A stretch of DNA of 64,000 nucleotides, taken from NCBI RefSeq assembly GCF_905475395.1, contig NC_058339.1:11354001-11418000 (forward strand), in the 5' to 3' direction. This stretch comes from Chrysoperla carnea (taxonomy: Eukaryota; Arthropoda; Insecta; Neuroptera; Chrysopidae). Positions within the stretch are counted from its first letter, which is position 1; each line of letters starts with the position of its first letter. The notes under the pieces were generated by a model. It worked only from the letters and a program-made list of their open reading frames with translations, was not told the DNA's origin and made no database searches. Shown here one piece after another: positions 62,701 through 64,000 of the stretch. Position numbers and translations under genes: made by a program.

Positions 62701-64000
62701 ATTTTTGGAAATATTTTTATTGAAATTGAAATATTTGAGTTGACTTTGTTCTTTTGAATTATTTAATTATTTTACCATTTCACTTTTCAAAATGAATTGA
62801 GCCAGGTTTATTTGACCATTCATTTCCATAGTAATTATTTATATGTTAAAATTATATGTCATGCCTTTTCCAAACTGAATTCATTTTGAAGATCATCGCC
62901 AATTTTTTAGTTTTTTCGGGTACTAAACTCTAAGCTCGCGCATGAAACGTAGCTAAGAACACTCTCCGTTAGGCGCTACGATGCCACAGACAGACAAACA
63001 CACAGGCACACACACATAGCGGTCAAACTTATAACACGCCATTTTTGCTATTCAAACACATGCGGGTAACAAAATTTATAATTTTGAAACACACAGTAGA
63101 ATAATGTACAAAATAAAATCATTAAAAAAAACACCAGTTAAATGTAAAAAAAAGTGCATAAAAGTAATGTTAATTTAATTTTGTGTGCAAATAAGTTTGT
63201 GATTAAAGAATATAAAAGCGTTGTTAATTAATGAGTCAAAACAATTTCATATTATATTTCCTAAAGTTGTGTTATACAATTAAACACGATTTATATTACT
63301 TATATGAATTTGAGAACCTTATATTAATATGCATTTGTAGTAATCAGTTGTATACATCTTTTAATTTTAAGACAACAACAACACTAAACTTGTTTCTTAA
63401 AATACAAAGCATAAAAAATTATTCTCCAAAAATATTTTTATTTAAACAGATCGGTATGCCACAAGTTTTCTTTTACAATAATTTATTATTTAACACTTGA
63501 AATGTGGTACAAAGAATTGCAAAAATTTTATGTGACAAGTCAGTATGTAATTTTGATACTATATAAAATATAAAATCACAATTCTTTATTGGACTGTATT
63601 CATTGGCGTAGATTTAATTTAATTAGTACCGGATTAAGCTAGCTCAAAGCAAATTCTATCGAGGGTTCCTTGATGCGATCTTAATAAGGATAATTTTTTT
63701 TAGTCTGCGTGAATCTACCGCTCGCTTTTGTCGTTTATGGTTGCCCGTTACAAAAAAAAAACCCAGCGAGCCTTTCGTTACTATTTTTTAACGTTTTTAC
63801 CTTCGTTATTGCATCACCTACCACTTTTATTGCATAAATTTTCTAAATAGTATGCTATTATTTACCTGATATTTTCGAAAATAGAAAGAACAAATTATTA
63901 TAGTTACCAGTTTTAAATTCATAGAATTTTCATTTCATAGTATATAGTACCTACTTGAAGTCCATAGAAATATTCTCAACATACCTGGAACAAAAATAAA
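32193..64000 (-). CDS. Lac2: Laccase 2 (multicopper oxidase 2) with two alternative 3' cassettes
   Basis: Secreted multicopper oxidase that oxidises catechols to quinones for cuticle tanning and sclerotisation. Common exons on the minus strand: 63985-64000 (3' end of exon 1 only), 49004-48626, 44880-44117, 43651-43467. These join cassette A (41431-41236, 41150-40938, 39578-39199) or cassette B (35794-35599, 34593-34381, 33390-33160, 32341-32193). All phases agree, and each isoform gives 705 codons after exon 1. Copper ligands visible: HWHGV and HFWHAHTG in exon 3, HPFHLHG and [12 protein letters not shown] in both cassettes. The start codon and most of the signal peptide lie beyond the right edge. 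Intron 1 is about 15 kb. Mutually exclusive Lac2 3' exons are known from other insects; here they are inferred from sequence, without transcript data. Confidence 0.96.
32431..33120 (+). repeat. 316-bp tandem repeat in Lac2 cassette-B intron
   Basis: The string CTTTTCAGCTGTGA starts at 32431, 32747 and 33063, exactly 316 bp apart. The first two copies are complete and nearly identical (GCTAGCTATCACTTATGTGC, GGGACCAGGACTCCACATTC, TTGGATTCTGATGACGTCAT); the third stops after about 50 bp, just before the preceding exon's donor region. Non-coding. Confidence 0.9.
33538..34361. mobile_element. Non-autonomous hAT-superfamily element with 8-bp target duplication
   Basis: Ends CAGGGCTTCTTAAACTTTTG and, inverted, CAGGGCTTCTTAAACTATGG, followed by the CGACCCC-rich subterminal motif typical of hAT elements. 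The 8-bp duplication GTTTAAAC is exact at 33530-33537 and 34362-34369. The interior is about 780 bp with one short frame (33891-34118) lacking a recognised transposase or hAT dimerisation domain. It lies in the Lac2 B-cassette intron. Confidence 0.93.
34370..35598. other. Cassette-B exon 34381-34593 and the adjacent Lac2 intron with short repeats
   Basis: Outside the exon, the stretch to 35598 is intron. About 35160-35280 resembles a dispersed insect repeat (CTGTATGTATGTACGCAATC, then CTACTGAACGGATTTAAATAAA); no frame is supported. Confidence 0.4.
37528..37594 (+). repeat. 24-bp tandem repeat
   Basis: ATAAATTATAGAATAATAG plus ATAAG starts at 37528, 37552 and 37576; nearly three identical copies. 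Confidence 0.9.
37889..38036 (+). repeat. Tandem duplication containing TTAGGTTAGGTTAGGTT
   Basis: Two copies about 82 bp apart of TTAGGTTAGGTTAGGTT followed by TATTGGCTGTCAACGAG, GACACACTT and GGCCATA. Runs of TTAGGT next to a GGCTGTCAACGAG-type tail are, as far as I know, a common dispersed repeat in insects. They are not the TTAGG pentamer telomere array. Confidence 0.8.
38447..38795. mobile_element. MITE with perfect 16-bp terminal inverted repeats
   Basis: Ends ATATTTAAGGTATTCT, exact in inverted orientation at both sides, 349 bp in all. Subterminal blocks also pair: TCATGGAGGTTAGAGAGAAG and GAGAACGATCGC with GCGATCGTTCTC, CTTCTTTCTAATCTCCATGA. No ORF. Confidence 0.88.
39199..41431 (-). 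CDS. Lac2: Lac2 proximal 3' cassette (isoform A)
   Basis: Exons 41431-41236 ([20 protein letters not shown] to NTYNRHLG), 41150-40938 ([40 protein letters not shown]) and 39578-39199 ([20 protein letters not shown] to [20 protein letters not shown], ending DHLPPIPLN-stop). The terminal exon is uninterrupted where cassette B has an intron after NPG. Copper ligands are intact. By position and sequence this is the probable counterpart of the 'A' exons named in other insects; the letter is my inference. Confidence 0.95.
39579..40937. other. Lac2 cassette-A last intron
   Basis: About 1.4 kb with locally higher G+C at 39950-40660. The open frames there (40222-40674 minus, 40340-40639 plus) overlap on opposite strands and match no domain I know. 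Probably decayed transposon; class not determined. Confidence 0.4.
41432..43466. other. Lac2 intron between exon 4 and cassette A
   Basis: This is the switch intron from whose donor either cassette is reached. It holds a degenerate dispersed repeat near 42030-42140 (GAACTCCTCATAAACAGCTG, ACCGATTTTGATGAAATTTT) and two hairpins: 42398-42521 (arms of about 45-50 bp around AGTAAAGAATGTCTCAGAT) and about 42948-43017 (arms CATTCTAAGTGTTATTACTA / TAGTTATAACGCTTAGAATG). Confidence 0.55.
43467..49004 (-). CDS. Lac2: Lac2 constitutive exons 2-4
   Basis: Exon 2 (49004-48626) encodes [12 protein letters not shown], a Gly5 run ([13 protein letters not shown]), and the Lac2-specific Cys-rich region ([32 protein letters not shown]). 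Exon 3 (44880-44117) encodes [20 protein letters not shown] and cupredoxin domain 1 with [37 protein letters not shown], then domain 2 start ([44 protein letters not shown]). Exon 4 (43651-43467) encodes [38 protein letters not shown] and FGLPQGV, ending in phase 0 so that both cassettes fit. Exon 4's acceptor (GAACCAG) has a poor pyrimidine tract. Confidence 0.96.
44881..48625. other. Lac2 intron 2
   Basis: 3.7 kb. It contains the non-LTR retrotransposon tail (46300-46681) and two short imperfect duplications at 47930-48120 (GAAGAATTAGGGAAGTCCATT / CAAAGCATTAGGCAAGTCAATT, and ATATCCCAGGAAAAGTAACG twice). Otherwise AT-rich and non-coding. Confidence 0.6.
46300..46681 (+). mobile_element. 5'-truncated non-LTR retrotransposon tail
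   Basis: An intact 87-codon frame (46300-46563) starts inside the element and encodes [18 protein letters not shown], the C-terminal zinc-knuckle-like [32 protein letters not shown] and LSARQILGF before TGA. This is the downstream part of an ORF2 of the RNase-H-bearing non-LTR clades (R1/Loa/I-like), well known for the C-x2-C-x(7,8)-H-x4-C pattern. The 3' UTR ends in (TACTCA)3 at 46663-46681. A near-exact 12-bp target duplication flanks it (CATTTGTCGATA 46289-46300, CATTGGTCGATA 46682-46693). It is antisense to Lac2. Confidence 0.85.
49235..49560 (+). repeat. Dispersed repeat ('TAGCTACGGATACCGTACTGCGG' family)
   Basis: Shares TTCTTATTCCTTTATCAA, ATGATTTACCCCTCATTTT, AGACTCACGGTCT and the terminal AGCTACGGATACCGTACTGC with 60690-61085 in the same orientation. 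Part of it (ATATCATATCTGTGATAATA to CCGCACGGGTCGA) recurs inverted at 52345-52480. Non-coding. Confidence 0.7.
50352..50620 (+). repeat. Degenerate tandem repeat, period about 100 bp
   Basis: Three diverged units start near 50352, 50449 and 50550. Each has CAAAAA..CC, a TCCGAC/TCGATCC/TCGACGCC block, TTAAAG-CAT and a TGAATG..GTAATCA block (the last absent from unit 3). Just upstream, GGACAAAATATCCC-type motifs recur several times (50195-50280). Confidence 0.6.
52345..52480 (-). repeat. Inverted partial copy of the 49235-49560 repeat
   Basis: Read on the minus strand it gives ATATCATATCTGTAATAAAA, TTGCCTATAAATAA, TTTTAGCCACGGTTAACGCA and CTGCGGAATTCTGCGAGGGT, matching 49415-49550. It could be a solo copy or the far end of a 3-kb element. 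Confidence 0.6.
54242..54397. repeat. Small hairpin element
   Basis: The arms ACAAGTCCAGTAGTTTACAT and AGCG pair with CGCTATGTAAGCTGCTGGAC and TTGT; the CGAACTATGTTAAGTGGAG motif occurs just upstream at 54137 and again, with one change, near 54240. Confidence 0.6.
54696..55117. mobile_element. Tigger/pogo-like MITE with TA target duplication
   Basis: Ends CAGTGCAACCTCGATATAAC and, inverted, CAGTGCAACCTTAATATAAC, bounded by TA at 54694-54695 and 55118-55119. The CAGTG-AACCTCGATATAACG-type end is characteristic of Tigger/pogo elements. The interior repeats TTCGTTATA..GAGG about ten times. No transposase frame. Confidence 0.88.
56158..56171. promoter_or_regulatory. Perfect RFX X-box-like palindrome
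   Basis: GTTACCATGGAAAC fits the X-box consensus GTTNCCATGGNAAC bound by RFX transcription factors. It lies inside Lac2 intron 1, far from IFT20, so any regulatory role is speculative. Confidence 0.35.
57594..58080 (+). repeat. Three tandem units of a dispersed repeat, about 178-bp period
   Basis: Units starting near 57597, 57774 and 57956 share CTGAYATAAAAAGAGGGGTATTATAAGTTTGACCGCTA-type starts; the first two continue with TCTGTTTGTCT, ACCGTAGCTTTTAAACG, ACCGATTTTAATGCGGTTTT and AGCGATGGTTCTTA. The third unit is shortened internally. Same family as 14575-14765 and 62930-63055. Confidence 0.75.
59440..59960. repeat. Low-copy degenerate repeat with GGATCATTTTACC iterations
   Basis: After an ACAGGGTGTCCTGTAACTCG start (a common insect repeat terminus), GGATCATTTTACC-like motifs occur at about 59607, 59645, 59670, 59892 and 59918. 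Borders unclear; no gene. Confidence 0.4.
60690..61085 (+). repeat. Second copy of the 49235-49560 repeat
   Basis: Shares CTTATTCCATTATCAA, ATGATTTATCCCTCATTTT, AGACTCACAGTCT and AGCTACGAGTACCGCACTG with the first copy. It also carries extra TGTTCTCCTAATAC and ATTAGGAGAAT motifs (60885, 60938, 60980) in the part between. Confidence 0.65.
61165..61605 (+). repeat. Second copy of the CtIP-intron dispersed repeat
   Basis: Matches 7630-8025 through most of its length. Its 3' end is longer because the segment ACTTAGTATACCTTGATATA is duplicated before CATGGTATAAAAA. Confidence 0.8.
62930..63055 (-). repeat. Inverted copy of the 57.6-kb repeat family
   Basis: On the minus strand it reads TTATAAGTTTGACCGCTATG, TGTGTGTGCC, TTTGTCTGTCTGTGGCATCG, TAGCGCCTAACGGAGAGTGT and TCTTAGCTACGTTTC, matching the core of the 14575 and 57594 copies. 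Confidence 0.7.
63985..64000 (-). CDS. Lac2: 3' end of Lac2 exon 1 (signal peptide end, partial)
   Basis: The last 16 bases, on the minus strand, read F-I-F-V-P and the first base of Gly, followed at 63984 by a GTATGT donor. The open G completes exactly with GT at the start of exon 2 to give PGVTDQ. The hydrophobic residues fit the end of the secretion signal expected in Lac2 exon 1. The start codon lies outside the window. Confidence 0.7.

Larger units (their letters stand above)
49005..63984. other. Lac2 intron 1, about 15 kb
   Basis: No exon recognised on either strand. It is dense in dispersed repeats: 49235-49560, 50352-50620, 52345-52480, 54242-54397, 54696-55117, 57594-58080, 60690-61085, 61165-61605 and 62930-63055. 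It begins on the minus strand with GTATGT at 63984 and ends with the pyrimidine-rich TTATTTTTATTTCCAG acceptor at 49005. Confidence 0.75.

Noticed and set aside
1-64000. CRISPR array, operon or prokaryotic island
   Set aside because: No regular spacer-repeat arrays; genes have spliceosomal introns throughout.

Overview
The window is nuclear DNA from an insect. It is strongly AT-rich, its genes carry GT-AG introns, and it holds a laccase-2 (MCO2) gene of the cuticle-tanning type with the duplicated 3' exon sets known from pterygote insects. I cannot name the order or species. There are no prokaryotic features and no CRISPR array.

From left to right the window holds six protein genes. (1) Cdk12 (+, 537 to 3078 and perhaps 5279): the kinase-domain exons of the transcriptional cyclin-dependent kinase; its 5' end lies outside the window. 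(2) A CtIP/RBBP8/Sae2-type DNA end-resection factor (+, 7183-10599, 8 exons, 566 aa). (3) A PPM1G-type PP2C phosphatase (+, 12885-17628, 3 exons, 672 aa). (4) IFT20, an intraflagellar transport protein (-, 21826-19820, 3 exons, 131 aa), convergent with PPM1G. (5) A BACURD-type BTB adaptor of the KCTD10/KCTD13/TNFAIP1 group (+, 22787-25243, 3 exons, 288 aa), divergent from IFT20. (6) Laccase 2 (-, 64000 to 32193), filling the right half. A common set of exons (63985-64000, 48626-49004, 44117-44880, 43467-43651) can join either a proximal 3' cassette (A, 41431-39199) or a distal one (B, 35794-32193). The two give C-termini of exactly equal length. All exon phases given here were checked by hand and are consistent.

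The rest is introns and intergenic DNA crowded with mobile elements. Many are long fold-back (palindromic) elements, several bounded by TA: 3511-4262, 5309-6179, 6182-6446, 14931-15288, 21864-22569, 25490-25991, 28480-28841, 38447-38795. There is a non-autonomous hAT element with a perfect 8-bp target duplication (33538-34361), a Tigger/pogo-like element (54696-55117), a 5'-truncated non-LTR retrotransposon tail (46300-46681), and two inverted copies of a composite element whose two ends both look like tRNA genes (11308-12058 and 30808-31680). There are also minisatellites with 48-, 24- and 316-bp periods and several dispersed repeat families seen two or more times.

The six genes belong to separate pathways (transcription and DNA repair, splicing-linked phosphatase, cilia, ubiquitin ligase adaptor, cuticle tanning). 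I see no sign that they form one functional system. The most unusual structures are the tRNA-ended composite elements with an iterated motif of about 18 bp, the fold-back element between IFT20 and the BTB gene, the hAT insertion 11 nt from a Lac2 splice donor, and the exact length match of the two Lac2 cassettes despite different intron content.
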